Source: Gammaproteobacteria bacterium
GTDB taxonomy: Bacteria; Pseudomonadota; Gammaproteobacteria; Granulosicoccales; Granulosicoccaceae
NCBI GenBank assembly: GCA_002746645.1
Contig: PDPU01000035.1
Coordinates: 19,438 to 83,437 of the forward strand
Length of the DNA: 64,000 bases
Direction of reading: 5' to 3'
Shown: in pieces, positions 45,103-53,230 of the stretch
How the letters are laid out: each line of letters starts with the position of its first letter
Position numbering within the stretch: the stretch's first letter is position 1
Program-made: the position numbers and the translations under genes
Notes under the pieces: model-generated
What the model was told of the DNA's origin: nothing
The model's input: the letters and a program-made list of their open reading frames with translations, nothing else
The model's database searches: none

Positions 45103-45683
45103 CGGATCCGGTGGAGCAGCGGAATGACGTGCGCATCGCAGCAGAGGCGGCGTGCCGTCTCGCGAGCGACGGAGACGCCGGGCGAAAGCCAGGCTTCGTG
45201 ACAGGCGTCGTCGTGACGGGCGTCGTGACAGGCTTCCGCAGTGTGACTGTGTTCACAGGAACGGGCACTTTGCGGTTCACGTGAACCGTTTTTCGGCGCG
45301 GAAGCGTGACCGGCATCACGGAAACCGGCCTTTGACGGTTCACGTGAACCGTTTTCGCCGGAAGCGTTTTCGTCGGCGCGGCTCAGCGCCTGCCGCTCTG
45401 GTTCTGGCTCCAGGCGCTGCATGTTCTCGCCACCGGTCAGGCGTTCGCCGTCGGGGCCGTACACGGGTTCGTCCGGCAGCGCGACGCCCGTTTCGGGGCA
45501 GACGCGCAGGGGGCTGGCCATGCCCGGGGCGGTGGCCTGTTCGGCGAGTGGTCGCCGTTTCTCCTCGGCAGCCAGTTGCTCGACGATGAGGTTCAGCACC
45601 TTGCGGTAGTGGCTCTCCGGCTCGGCGACGTGGTCTGCGCCGGGTGATTCGGCCGCTGCTGACGCTGCATCAAGCATGTGCAC
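44766..45683 (-). CDS. Hypothetical ORF antisense to the FAAL 3' end; real extent uncertain
   Basis: The frame is open for 305 codons. The first 180 or so residues (starting MHMLDAASAAAESPG, with HYRKVLNLIVEQLAAEEKRRP and CPETGVALPDEPVYGPDGE) look protein-like and have a ribosome-binding site (AGGGAA). The last 110 codons run antisense through the FAAL gene and are probably a shadow, so the true protein may end near 45103 through an unseen frameshift, or the ORF may be spurious. The middle has two copies of an Asn-Gly-Ser-Arg-Glu-Pro motif encoded by a duplicated palindrome. No family was recognised. Confidence 0.4.
   Translation of the reverse strand: MHMLDAASAAAESPGADHVAEPESHYRKVLNLIVEQLAAEEKRRPLAEQATAPGMASPLRVCPETGVALPDEPVYGPDGERLTGGENMQRLEPEPERQALSRADENASGENGSREPSKAGFRDAGHASAPKNGSREPQSARSCEHSHTAEACHDARHDDACHEAWLSPGVSVARETARRLCCDAHVIPLLHRIRQVLPATFRGSITATSSPFAYCSTSAKRCTLPLVVLGMRGVGITADTFTPAFIASTRVTVRTVSTNASVSPRCCTNTRSSSSLLSDERLLLTASLPRSSDVSRISTSSRSCG
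45273..45351. repeat. Duplicated 16-bp perfect palindrome, 63 bp apart
   Basis: CGGTTCACGTGAACCG occurs at 45273-45288 and again at 45336-45351. Similar flanking bases (CTTTG before, GTTTT and GGAAGCG after) suggest a roughly 63-bp tandem duplication. Each copy is its own reverse complement, so it is a possible protein-binding site, though it also encodes a Gly-Ser-Arg-Glu-Pro repeat on the minus strand. Confidence 0.9.
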
Positions 45684-45959
45684 ATTCCCTGTGATTGAGC
45701 TTCGGGCAGCCGGTCAGGGCCATCTCATTCACGTCCGGCAGTTCTTCGAGGGATCCATCATGGCCATGCCGAAGGAGTAGGGGCAAGCGCGGCAGCATCA
45801 GGCGCCTGCGGCACCAAGCCAGCCGGGAACCGGCATTCCTGCACACGGCTCTTGCGGCGATGATCCGGAGAGGTAGCCCAGGCGGGGCAGAGCACCAGCC
45901 TACACAAAGCGAGTGGAAACAGCTAGCATCATCTTTTTACGCAAGGTCAGGAAAAGATC
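45684..45959. other. Intergenic region upstream of the acyl carrier protein gene
   Basis: This 276-bp stretch has no convincing gene. It should hold the carrier-protein promoter. TAGCAT at 45924-45929 is a possible -10 element but lacks a good -35. The base composition becomes AT-richer over the last 50 bases, as expected near a promoter. Confidence 0.35.
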
Positions 45960-46205
45960 ATGAGCGACGTACGCGATCGTCTGCAGGCCATCTGCAACAC
46001 GCACATCAGCGATGTCGAGTTCGGGGCCGACGACAACCTGTTCGAACTCGGCATCAGCTCGCTGACACTGGCCGAGATTCATGACTCGATCGAAAACGAA
46101 TGGCCCGGAACCGTGGACATTACCGATCTGTTCGATTATCCGACAGTGAATGCTCTGTCCGGTCTGCTCGATGAACGTCTGGCGGCCGCGCCCGAGGCCG
46201 ACTGA
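45960..46205 (+). CDS. Acyl carrier protein (stand-alone phosphopantetheine carrier)
   Basis: This 81-residue acidic helical protein carries the phosphopantetheine attachment site LFELGISSLTLAEIH. S34 is the modified serine, and the usual Asp before it is replaced by S33. It is not the housekeeping AcpP, which has a strict DSLD motif and sits in the fab cluster. The ATG is preceded by AGGAAAA. Located after the fatty-acyl-AMP ligase, it is the obvious acyl acceptor for that enzyme and may present the chain to the P450. Confidence 0.88.
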   Translation: MSDVRDRLQAICNTHISDVEFGADDNLFELGISSLTLAEIHDSIENEWPGTVDITDLFDYPTVNALSGLLDERLAAAPEAD

Positions 46206-46246
46206 ACCCACTGCAAGGCGCGTGCTGATCGTGTGTCAACACGAGG

Positions 46247-46762
46247 TCATGGCAGCACTTTCGCGGCGATGGCATCGATCTCCGCGAGCATCTCTTCGGC
46301 GTTGTCCTGTTTGAAACCACTGTGCTTGCCGAGGATGGTGCCGTCGGGGCCGATGAGATAACTCATCGGCATGCCTGTCGGTTTCAGGCTGGCGACGAAA
46401 TGTCCGTCCGGGTCATGCAGGATTTCGAAATCGGCGGGATGGCGTTCGAGAAAGGCGTCAGCCTGTGCGCGATCCTCGTCGATGTTCACGGCAATGACCT
46501 TGACCGTGCCGGCGCGCTCGGCAACAAGCCGGTTCATGAACGGGAAACTGTCGCGGCAGGGCACGCACCACGATGCCCAGATATCGAGATACACGATCCT
46601 GCCCGGGTTTGCAGCCGCAAGTTCCTCCGGTGTGGGAATGGCCTTGGCAGCATCCTCGTCCGCGAGAGTGTGCGATGGGAGTGTCATGGCCACGATCACG
46701 AAGACGGTGGCGAGAGCCGCGCTGCAGCGGTTGCGCAGCGGGTTGTGGGACGTCAGGTGCAT
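46247..46762 (-). CDS. Periplasmic TlpA/ResA-like thioredoxin
   Basis: This 171-residue protein has a signal peptide (FVIVAMTLPSHTLA) and a thioredoxin fold with the redox motif W-C66-V-P-C69 in DIWASWCVPCRDSFP. The cis-Pro region GMPMSYLIGPDG fits the family. It probably reduces or oxidises cysteine pairs in periplasmic proteins, as TlpA and ResA do in cytochrome c maturation; no partner is adjacent. The start at 46762 is chosen over two upstream ATGs because CGGAGAT lies about ten bases before it and the signal peptide then begins normally. Confidence 0.88.
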   Translation of the reverse strand: MHLTSHNPLRNRCSAALATVFVIVAMTLPSHTLADEDAAKAIPTPEELAAANPGRIVYLDIWASWCVPCRDSFPFMNRLVAERAGTVKVIAVNIDEDRAQADAFLERHPADFEILHDPDGHFVASLKPTGMPMSYLIGPDGTILGKHSGFKQDNAEEMLAEIDAIAAKVLP

Positions 46763-46939
46763 GGTCGTCGATCTCCGAAGCATGGTACCTGACGAAAATT
46801 GTAGCAACCGTCCGCCCGGTGCAGCGACTTCCCGGTAGTGCCCGGTGCAGGAATTGCCGATAGTACAAGGATTACCGGTATGTCGTCATCGGTGGTGGCG
46901 GTGTACCATTGAAATATCGACCATTCGGAGTGAGGAAAG

Positions 46940-47164
46940 ATGAGCGAGATGACCCAGCGCCAGAAACTCGAAGCAGCACGTGAACGTCTGCGTGGGCGGC
47001 TTGAGGCAATCAGCAAGGACTATCGGCGCGGGCTCAGCGCGGACTCCGAGGAACGCGCCACCGAACTCGAGAACGCTGAAACACTGGCGGAAATCCAGCG
47101 CGTCACCGAACAGGAACTGGCTCGCGTGGAAGCGGAACTGGAGGATCTCGACGAGGACGAGTGA
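46940..47164 (+). CDS. Small coiled-coil protein of unknown function
   Basis: This 74-residue protein is almost entirely charged and helical, with heptad patterning (EAARERLRGRLEAI, LAEIQRVTEQELARVEAEL) and an acidic end. GAGGAAAG is placed ideally before the ATG, and a hairpin follows the stop, so it is very probably a real gene. No catalytic feature or transmembrane segment is present. The function is unknown. Confidence 0.7.
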   Translation: MSEMTQRQKLEAARERLRGRLEAISKDYRRGLSADSEERATELENAETLAEIQRVTEQELARVEAELEDLDEDE

Positions 47165-47166
47165 CA

Positions 47167-47187
47167 CCCCCGGCAAGACTCCGGGGG
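47167..47187 (+). terminator. Hairpin after the coiled-coil miniprotein gene
   Basis: A perfect seven-base-pair stem CCCCCGG/CCGGGGG with a seven-base loop lies just after the stop codon and also faces the end of the RND permease gene. There is no T tract, but the position between convergent genes supports termination. Confidence 0.5.
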
Positions 47188-47225
47188 CGTGACCGGTTGA
47201 CTGACGCGGCTCTGCCGGGTGGGCG

Positions 47226-50200
47226 TCAAGCTGCCTGCCGAGCGGCCTGCTGCGGAAACATCCGGTGCACGCGCTTGCGAAGGTAGAGGTAGTACAGGAT
47301 CGGAATCAGTACCAGCGTCAGCAGGGTCGAGACGAGTATCCCGAAGATCAGCGACACCGCGAGCCCCCCGAATACCGGGTCGTCGAGGATGAAGAAGGCG
47401 CCGACCATGGCCGCCAGCGCCGTCAGGATGATCGGCTTGGTGCGCACGGTGCTCGAATTGATGATCGCTTCCTTCAGGGCCACGCCTTCGCGAAGCTGCT
47501 CGTTGATGAAGTCCACGAGCAGAATCGAGTTCCGCACGATGATGCCGGCGAGGGCGATCATGCCGATCATCGAGGTCGCGGTGAACTGGCTGCCGAGCAG
47601 GGCATGTCCCGGCATCACGCCGATCACGGTCAGCGGAATCGGCGCCATGATGATCAGCGGCACCGCGTAGGAGCGGAACTGTCCGACCACGAGAAGGTAC
47701 ACGAGCACCATGCCGAAGGCGTAGGCAATGCCCATGTCGCGGAAGGTGTCGTAGGTGACCTGCCATTCACCGTCCCATTTCACACTGTAGAAGTACGGGT
47801 CTTCGGGCGGGTTCACGAAATGCTGGCCGATCGGCGCGCCGTAGCGTTCCACCGGCGCATTCCTGATGCCGGAAAAGATCTCGGCCATGCCGTAGAGCGG
47901 GCTGTCGGTCTCACCCGCCATGTCGCCCATGACATACACCACGGGCAGGAGATCCTTGTGGTGGATCGACTGCTGTCGCGTACTCGTCTCGATCGACACG
48001 AGTTCCGACAGCGGCACCAGTGTGCCACTGCGGCTCTTGACGCGAATGGCGAGGACGGTGTCGATGTCGTCCTTGCTGGCGCTTGGCAGTTCGAGCCGCA
48101 CGGGCACGGCGTACTTGAATCGGTCACGGTGCAGGTAGGCAATGTCCTGGCCACCGAGTGCCGTGCTGATGGCCTGGGTGATGTCGGCCTGAGAGACGCC
48201 GATCCGTGCCGCCCTGGCCCGATCCACCTGGATCACCAGACGCTCCTGCGGTGCTTCGATGGTGGTATCGATGTCGACGATGTCGGCGGCCTGTTCGAAC
48301 TGCTTGCGCACGTCCTCGGCTACGGCGAGCTGACCATCGTGATCCATGCCGTAGACCTCGGCCACCAGCGGGGCGAGCACCGGCGGTCCGGGTGGCACTT
48401 CGACCACCTTGATGCTGGCGTTGTACTCGGTCTGCAGATCCGCGAGACGCTCGCGCAGGTCGAGCGCGATGTCGTGACTCTGCCGGTCGCGATAATGCTT
48501 GTCGACGAGGTTGACCTGCACATCGCCGAGGTTCGCGCCTTCGCGCAGATAGTACTGGCGCACGAGGCCGTTGAAGTTGATCGGCGCCGAGGTGCCGGCA
48601 TAGATCTGGTAGTCGGTGACTTCGGGCACCTCGCTCACGCGCTCGGCGATTGCGTCGAGGACGCGTGCGGTCTGCTCGAGCGTCGTGCCCTCTGGCATGT
48701 CGAGCACCACCTGCACTTCCGACTTGTTGTCGAAGGGCAGCATCTTCAGCACCACGAGCTTCATGGCGGCGAGTGACACCGAAGCCGCGATCAGCAGTGC
48801 CACCGCGGCGAACAGCAGGAAGCGCCGCCAGCCGCCGTGACGGTCGTGCAGGAAGGGGCCGATCAGGCGTTCGTAGAAGCGTCGTGTTCGCCCCGGCTTG
48901 TCGTTGCTTTCGCCGTGTGCGTGGAAGTGCTCGCCGCGCATCACCTTCGCCGTCATCCAGGGCGTGACCACGTAGGCGACCGCGAGCGAGATCAGCATGC
49001 CCATGCTCGCGTTGATCGGGATCGGGCTCATGTAGGGGCCCATGAGCCCCGTCACGAAGGCCATCGGCATCAGCGCTGCAATGACCGTGAAGGTGGCGAG
49101 GATGGTCGGGCCGCCGACTTCATCGACGGCACGCGGTATCGCCGCGATGAGGTTCTTCGCCCCGAGCTGCATGTGGCGGTGGATGTTCTCGACCACCACG
49201 ATGGCGTCGTCGACGAGAATGCCGATCGAGAAGATGAGCGCGAACAGCGATACGCGGTTCAGGGTGAAGCCGTAGGCCCAGGAGGCGAACAGCGTGACTG
49301 CGAGCGTGATGATGACCGCCGCACCGACGATGAAGGACTCGCGCCAGCCGAGCGCAACGAGGATCAGGAACACCACCGCGATGGTCTCGATGACGAGTTT
49401 CTGGATGAGCTTCTGCGACTTCGCATCAGCCGTCGCACCGTAGTTGCGCGTGACCGTTACCTCCACGTCATCGGGAATGAGGGTGTTCTCCAGTTGCCCG
49501 ACACGCGCGATCACCTTGTCGGCAAGTTCCACGGCATTGGTGCCGGGTTTCTTGGCGATGGCGATGGTGACGGCGCTGGCATCGAGCGCCGGGTCGAGGC
49601 CGATGTGCGGGGCACTGCCTGCGGTACCGAAGCGCACGTAGGATTCCGGCGCATCCGCATCGAGACGCACGGTGGCAACGTCACGGAGATACACGGGCCG
49701 CTCGTTGTGGACACCCACCACGAGATCCGCGATCTCCTCGGCGCTGGAGAGCAGCTCACCGGCCACCACCTGGATCTCGTGGTTGTCATCGACGAGCGAG
49801 ACCGCATCGTGGGCCGTGCCACTCAGTTGCAGGGCATGGCTGAGATCCGGCAGCGAAAGCCCGTAGCTGGCGAGTCTTGCCGGGTCGAGCAGCACGTGCA
49901 CCACACGCTCGGGCGCACCGATGGTGTAGATGTTGCGGCTACCGGTGATGCGCTTGAGCTCGGATTCGAGGGTGTGTGCGACTTCGGCCAGTTCGAGGGC
50001 GGGCTTGTCGGCCTGCGGCGACCACAGGGTCAGCGACACGATCGGCACATCGTCGATGCCGCGAGGTTTGATCAGTGGCTGGCCGACGCCGAGATCCTGC
50101 GGCAGCCAGTCCATGTTGGACATCACCTGGTTGTAGAGCCGTACCAGGGCCTCGCTGCGGTCTTCACCCACGCGGTACTGCACCGTCAGCACCGACATGC

Positions 50201-50615
50201 CAGGACGCGACACCGAATAGATGTGCTTGATGCCCTTGATTTCCGAGAGCACCTGTTCGGCCGGCGTGCTGACGAGCTGCTCGACCTCGCTCGCGCTCGC
50301 TCCGGGGAAGGGGATGAACACGTTCGCGAAGGTGACGTTGATCTGTGGATCTTCCTCGCGTGGCGTTACCAGCACCGCAAAGAGGCCGAGCAGCAATCCG
50401 ACCAGCGCGAGCAGGGGTGTGATCTCGGTCAGGAGGAAGGTTCTGGCGATGCGGCCCGAAATGCCGAGGCGTTCACTGCCGCGTCCTTCGGCAGACGCCC
50501 CCTCGGCAGCGGTGTGCTCGTGTGAGAGATCAATGTCGACAGGGTCGTTCAGGGTGCTGTCCATGTCCGAGCCCGCAGGCCGGTCGTTCCCGTTCCCGTT
50601 CTCGTTGTTGTTCAT
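47226..50615 (-). CDS. RND-family efflux pump permease
   Basis: This 1129-residue protein has the 12-helix RND architecture with two large periplasmic loops. Residues 1-55 are a hydrophilic, acidic extension. The pump core begins around LLALVGLLLGLFAVLV, and the proton-relay aspartates are in helix 4, FSIGILVDDAIVVVENIH. It would export small hydrophobic or metal-like substrates driven by the proton gradient. Specificity cannot be read from sequence. It follows the adaptor gene by 10 bp. No outer-membrane channel gene is adjacent, so a TolC-type protein must come from elsewhere. Confidence 0.93.
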   Translation of the reverse strand: MNNNENGNGNDRPAGSDMDSTLNDPVDIDLSHEHTAAEGASAEGRGSERLGISGRIARTFLLTEITPLLALVGLLLGLFAVLVTPREEDPQINVTFANVFIPFPGASASEVEQLVSTPAEQVLSEIKGIKHIYSVSRPGMSVLTVQYRVGEDRSEALVRLYNQVMSNMDWLPQDLGVGQPLIKPRGIDDVPIVSLTLWSPQADKPALELAEVAHTLESELKRITGSRNIYTIGAPERVVHVLLDPARLASYGLSLPDLSHALQLSGTAHDAVSLVDDNHEIQVVAGELLSSAEEIADLVVGVHNERPVYLRDVATVRLDADAPESYVRFGTAGSAPHIGLDPALDASAVTIAIAKKPGTNAVELADKVIARVGQLENTLIPDDVEVTVTRNYGATADAKSQKLIQKLVIETIAVVFLILVALGWRESFIVGAAVIITLAVTLFASWAYGFTLNRVSLFALIFSIGILVDDAIVVVENIHRHMQLGAKNLIAAIPRAVDEVGGPTILATFTVIAALMPMAFVTGLMGPYMSPIPINASMGMLISLAVAYVVTPWMTAKVMRGEHFHAHGESNDKPGRTRRFYERLIGPFLHDRHGGWRRFLLFAAVALLIAASVSLAAMKLVVLKMLPFDNKSEVQVVLDMPEGTTLEQTARVLDAIAERVSEVPEVTDYQIYAGTSAPINFNGLVRQYYLREGANLGDVQVNLVDKHYRDRQSHDIALDLRERLADLQTEYNASIKVVEVPPGPPVLAPLVAEVYGMDHDGQLAVAEDVRKQFEQAADIVDIDTTIEAPQERLVIQVDRARAARIGVSQADITQAISTALGGQDIAYLHRDRFKYAVPVRLELPSASKDDIDTVLAIRVKSRSGTLVPLSELVSIETSTRQQSIHHKDLLPVVYVMGDMAGETDSPLYGMAEIFSGIRNAPVERYGAPIGQHFVNPPEDPYFYSVKWDGEWQVTYDTFRDMGIAYAFGMVLVYLLVVGQFRSYAVPLIIMAPIPLTVIGVMPGHALLGSQFTATSMIGMIALAGIIVRNSILLVDFINEQLREGVALKEAIINSSTVRTKPIILTALAAMVGAFFILDDPVFGGLAVSLIFGILVSTLLTLVLIPILYYLYLRKRVHRMFPQQAARQAA

Positions 50616-50625
50616 CGAGGGCTGC

Positions 50626-51801
50626 TCAGTGAGTCGGCGCCTGAGCGCTTTCGGCTGCCGCCGTCTGGCGTTGCTTCAGGACAAGCGTGGCATGGGCCGG
50701 GTCGACCGCCACCTGTTCACCTTCGTCAAGTCCGGAGAGGATACTCACCGTATCGTCGGGCCCGAGGTCGCCGACGCGTACCTGGCGAAGGCGCGGCCCG
50801 ACCTCGTCATCGACCACGTAGACGGCATTCAATTCGCCACGAGAGACCACGGCATCGACGGGCACCAGCAAACGCTCGCGTTCGCCGACCACGAAGGCAA
50901 TCCGCGTACTCATGCCGGGGAAGAACCCCTCGCTGCCTGCCGGCAAGGACCCGCGTACGTGAAAGGTGTTGCTGTCGGCATCCGCGTAGGGAAAGATGGT
51001 CAGTGTCCCGAGGGGTATGCGTGAGCCATCGTCAGGCAGCACCTCCGCCTGACCGAACTCGCGCACGCGTGCCGCCATGCGCTGCGGCACGTCGGCCACG
51101 ACGCGCAGCGCATCGAGCGACATGCCGCTCATGATCGGCGTACCCGGCGTGACGAGTTCACCAAGCTCGACGAGGCGAGCCGTGACCACGCCCGAGTAGG
51201 GTGCAATGACTTCGGTATAGGCCAGCTCCTCACCGGCCTGATCCTGCCGGGCGCTGGCCGAAACAACGGTTGCGCGGGCCGCTTCGAGTGCTGCCAGTTG
51301 CGCGCTGACCTGAGCATCCGCGCTCGTGAGGGCTGCATGGGCGCGATCGTATTCGGCACGCGAAACGAGCTTTTCGTTGTAGATGCTGCGGATGCGCCGG
51401 AAGTTGGCGCGCGCTTCGTTGGCGCTTGCCACGGCCGATTCATGGGCAGCTTCGGCTCGAAGCACGGCTGCCTGCGCTTCATTGACCGAGGCTTCGGCCT
51501 GTTGCAGCCCTGCTTCCTGGGTACGTGCGCGGACACGGGCGATGACCGAACCCGCATTCACCGTGTCGCCGACATCATAGGTCAGTTCCACGATCGAACC
51601 GGCGGTCTGCGCCGACACCGTGCTCTGGTTGACGGCCTCGATACGGGCGTCGAGGATGCGAACCTCTGGCACCGTCACCTGTGTGGCAACAGCGGTTTCG
51701 AGAAGGGTATCCGCCCGGACCGGCGTGAAGGCAGACACCAGGGCCAGGGCGAGAGGCGGTGCGAGCTTGAACATGACGCTTGATGGCATGGGGAAAGACA
51801 T
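50626..51801 (-). CDS. RND efflux periplasmic adaptor (membrane fusion protein)
   Basis: This protein (391 residues from the first of three close ATGs at 51801, 51789 and 51774) has a signal peptide (FKLAPPLALALVSAFTPVRA) and the usual adaptor layout: lipoyl half-domain (VSAQTAGSIVELTYDVGDTV), long coiled-coil hairpin (QEAGLQQAEASVNEAQAAVLR), second lipoyl half (TEVIAPYSGVVTARLVELGE, key part APYSGVV), beta-barrel and membrane-proximal domain. It links the permease to an outer-membrane channel. It is first in the two-gene operon. Confidence 0.92.
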   Translation of the reverse strand: MSFPMPSSVMFKLAPPLALALVSAFTPVRADTLLETAVATQVTVPEVRILDARIEAVNQSTVSAQTAGSIVELTYDVGDTVNAGSVIARVRARTQEAGLQQAEASVNEAQAAVLRAEAAHESAVASANEARANFRRIRSIYNEKLVSRAEYDRAHAALTSADAQVSAQLAALEAARATVVSASARQDQAGEELAYTEVIAPYSGVVTARLVELGELVTPGTPIMSGMSLDALRVVADVPQRMAARVREFGQAEVLPDDGSRIPLGTLTIFPYADADSNTFHVRGSLPAGSEGFFPGMSTRIAFVVGERERLLVPVDAVVSRGELNAVYVVDDEVGPRLRQVRVGDLGPDDTVSILSGLDEGEQVAVDPAHATLVLKQRQTAAAESAQAPTH

Positions 51802-52198
51802 CCGAAGCAGGGCTGGCGGAGAGGCGTGGAACTCGACTCCGTGGGGTCGTCGCACACGAATCAGATGAGGTCGGGCGACACACAGGCGCGGTCGAGTGTT
51901 AACCATCAGGTAAGAATAGCGATCGTTGGGTACGAGTGTAGGTGACGAAGTCACCCAGCATTCAGACACGATTCGAGCGCTTGCTGCTGGGCGTTTCCAT
52001 CGGTGCCTCGACGATTGTCGATCAGTGCAAACACGTCGCCGATGCCCTTGGTCCGGTCTTGGTGGCGCTGAAGCGCGCGGCGGCCACGCTTCGGCAGCAA
52101 TCGTGTGTACGGCATCGCGTACAATGTCATGGGCTGTCGACGAGTACATATTTGCTGCTGGAACCTTGTCATGCACACGAAACCTCAAGATTGAGTTG
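51802..52198. other. Divergent intergenic region between the RND adaptor and an AT-rich orphan gene
   Basis: This 397-bp stretch has no supported gene. The right half shifts to lower G+C. TACAAT at 52120-52125 is a candidate -10 element for the orphan gene downstream, and the adaptor promoter should lie near 51890-51930. No regulator gene is adjacent to control the pump. Confidence 0.4.
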
Positions 52199-53173
52199 AT
52201 GCAGAAATCATGGTACGTCGCTAGAGTACTGTTCATTTCGATCTGTGCAGTCTTTGCGATTTTACTGGCGTTCTTGCTGATCTTTTACGGCACTTTGCCA
52301 AAGTCTGAGCCGATGCCAGTTGACGACAGGGATTCGTCTGGAGGACAAGTGGGCAGTACGGGCACTGTCATTGTTGATGGTGCCAATGCCTGGGATGGAA
52401 TGAGTCCGGCTGCAGACAATGCAAAGACTGGCGAAGGCCCGCCGGTAGCTGTTGTCGATGAAACTGATGCAGGCGTCCCCGTATTTGAGCCAGAAGAATT
52501 GCCGGGTGCTCTTCTGGCTCAAGCGATTGCAGAGCTTGAAACATCAACGCCTCCTCCTGGCTATTCGGAAGAGGCCACTGCCTTGATTCAATCCGGCAAC
52601 CTCCGGAATACCATCTCGATTGCGGACTTGCCCGATGGAATGCGCGATCGTATGTCATCGGACCTGGAGTTCCGAAACAGGAATGGATATGATGTCGAGG
52701 AGGATGCGTACGCAGCGTCTGTTACATCCGTTGAGCAAAATATTGCTGGCACAGACACGGGTGCTGCTGATATGGCCTTCGGTCTTTCCGTTATTCCGCA
52801 GTTCATCCGTGATAATTATGATTATCTTGGTTATTCCTACCCGCCGGGAGTTGAGTTTCAATCTGAACATGATGCAGTCAGAAGAATATTCAGGAACCGG
52901 CTCGACAATAGTACGCTGGTTATGGAAGAAACCTTGCTGGATCATGGATCGGCTGCATTGACAACCGAGTTCGTCAATGAAAATATCGGGAACTGTCCGG
53001 CTGTGCTGGTTAAAAAGGTAAATGCGAGTTACGGTCAGTACGGTCAGCTCAACTGGAATACTGGTTCCATCAGCTATGCGATCTATCAATTCGGCAAGGA
53101 AGATGTACTCGAAGGACTCTCTGATATAGGAAAGTTGCTTGCATCTGCGAATCCGGAGATTCATGATTGCTGA
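52199..53173 (+). CDS. AT-rich orphan gene: membrane-anchored protein of unknown function
   Basis: This 324-residue protein has one N-terminal membrane helix (VLFISICAVFAILLAFLLIFYG), a Pro/Glu/Asp-rich linker to about residue 120, and a C-terminal domain with a Tyr/Asn-rich composition (FIRDNYDYLGYSYPPG, KVNASYGQYGQLNW). No family was recognised. Its codon use and base composition are clearly more AT-rich than all neighbours, which suggests recent acquisition. The start at 52199 is weakly supported, but upstream in-frame sequence is not protein-like. The topology suggests an inner-membrane-tethered periplasmic protein. Confidence 0.7.
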   Translation: MQKSWYVARVLFISICAVFAILLAFLLIFYGTLPKSEPMPVDDRDSSGGQVGSTGTVIVDGANAWDGMSPAADNAKTGEGPPVAVVDETDAGVPVFEPEELPGALLAQAIAELETSTPPPGYSEEATALIQSGNLRNTISIADLPDGMRDRMSSDLEFRNRNGYDVEEDAYAASVTSVEQNIAGTDTGAADMAFGLSVIPQFIRDNYDYLGYSYPPGVEFQSEHDAVRRIFRNRLDNSTLVMEETLLDHGSAALTTEFVNENIGNCPAVLVKKVNASYGQYGQLNWNTGSISYAIYQFGKEDVLEGLSDIGKLLASANPEIHDC

Positions 53174-53230
53174 AGTGTTGCTTGTTCACGACGACATGCC
53201 GCGCGTTGCGGCGGTTCAGGGTCATGCCGC

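Noticed and set aside
47265..48776. 503-codon plus-strand frame opposite the RND permease
   Set aside because: His/Arg/Val-rich composition typical of antisense shadows.
53174..53230. Cobalamin riboswitch upstream of cobQ
   Set aside because: The gap is only 57 bp, too short for the aptamer, and no B12-box-like sequence was seen.
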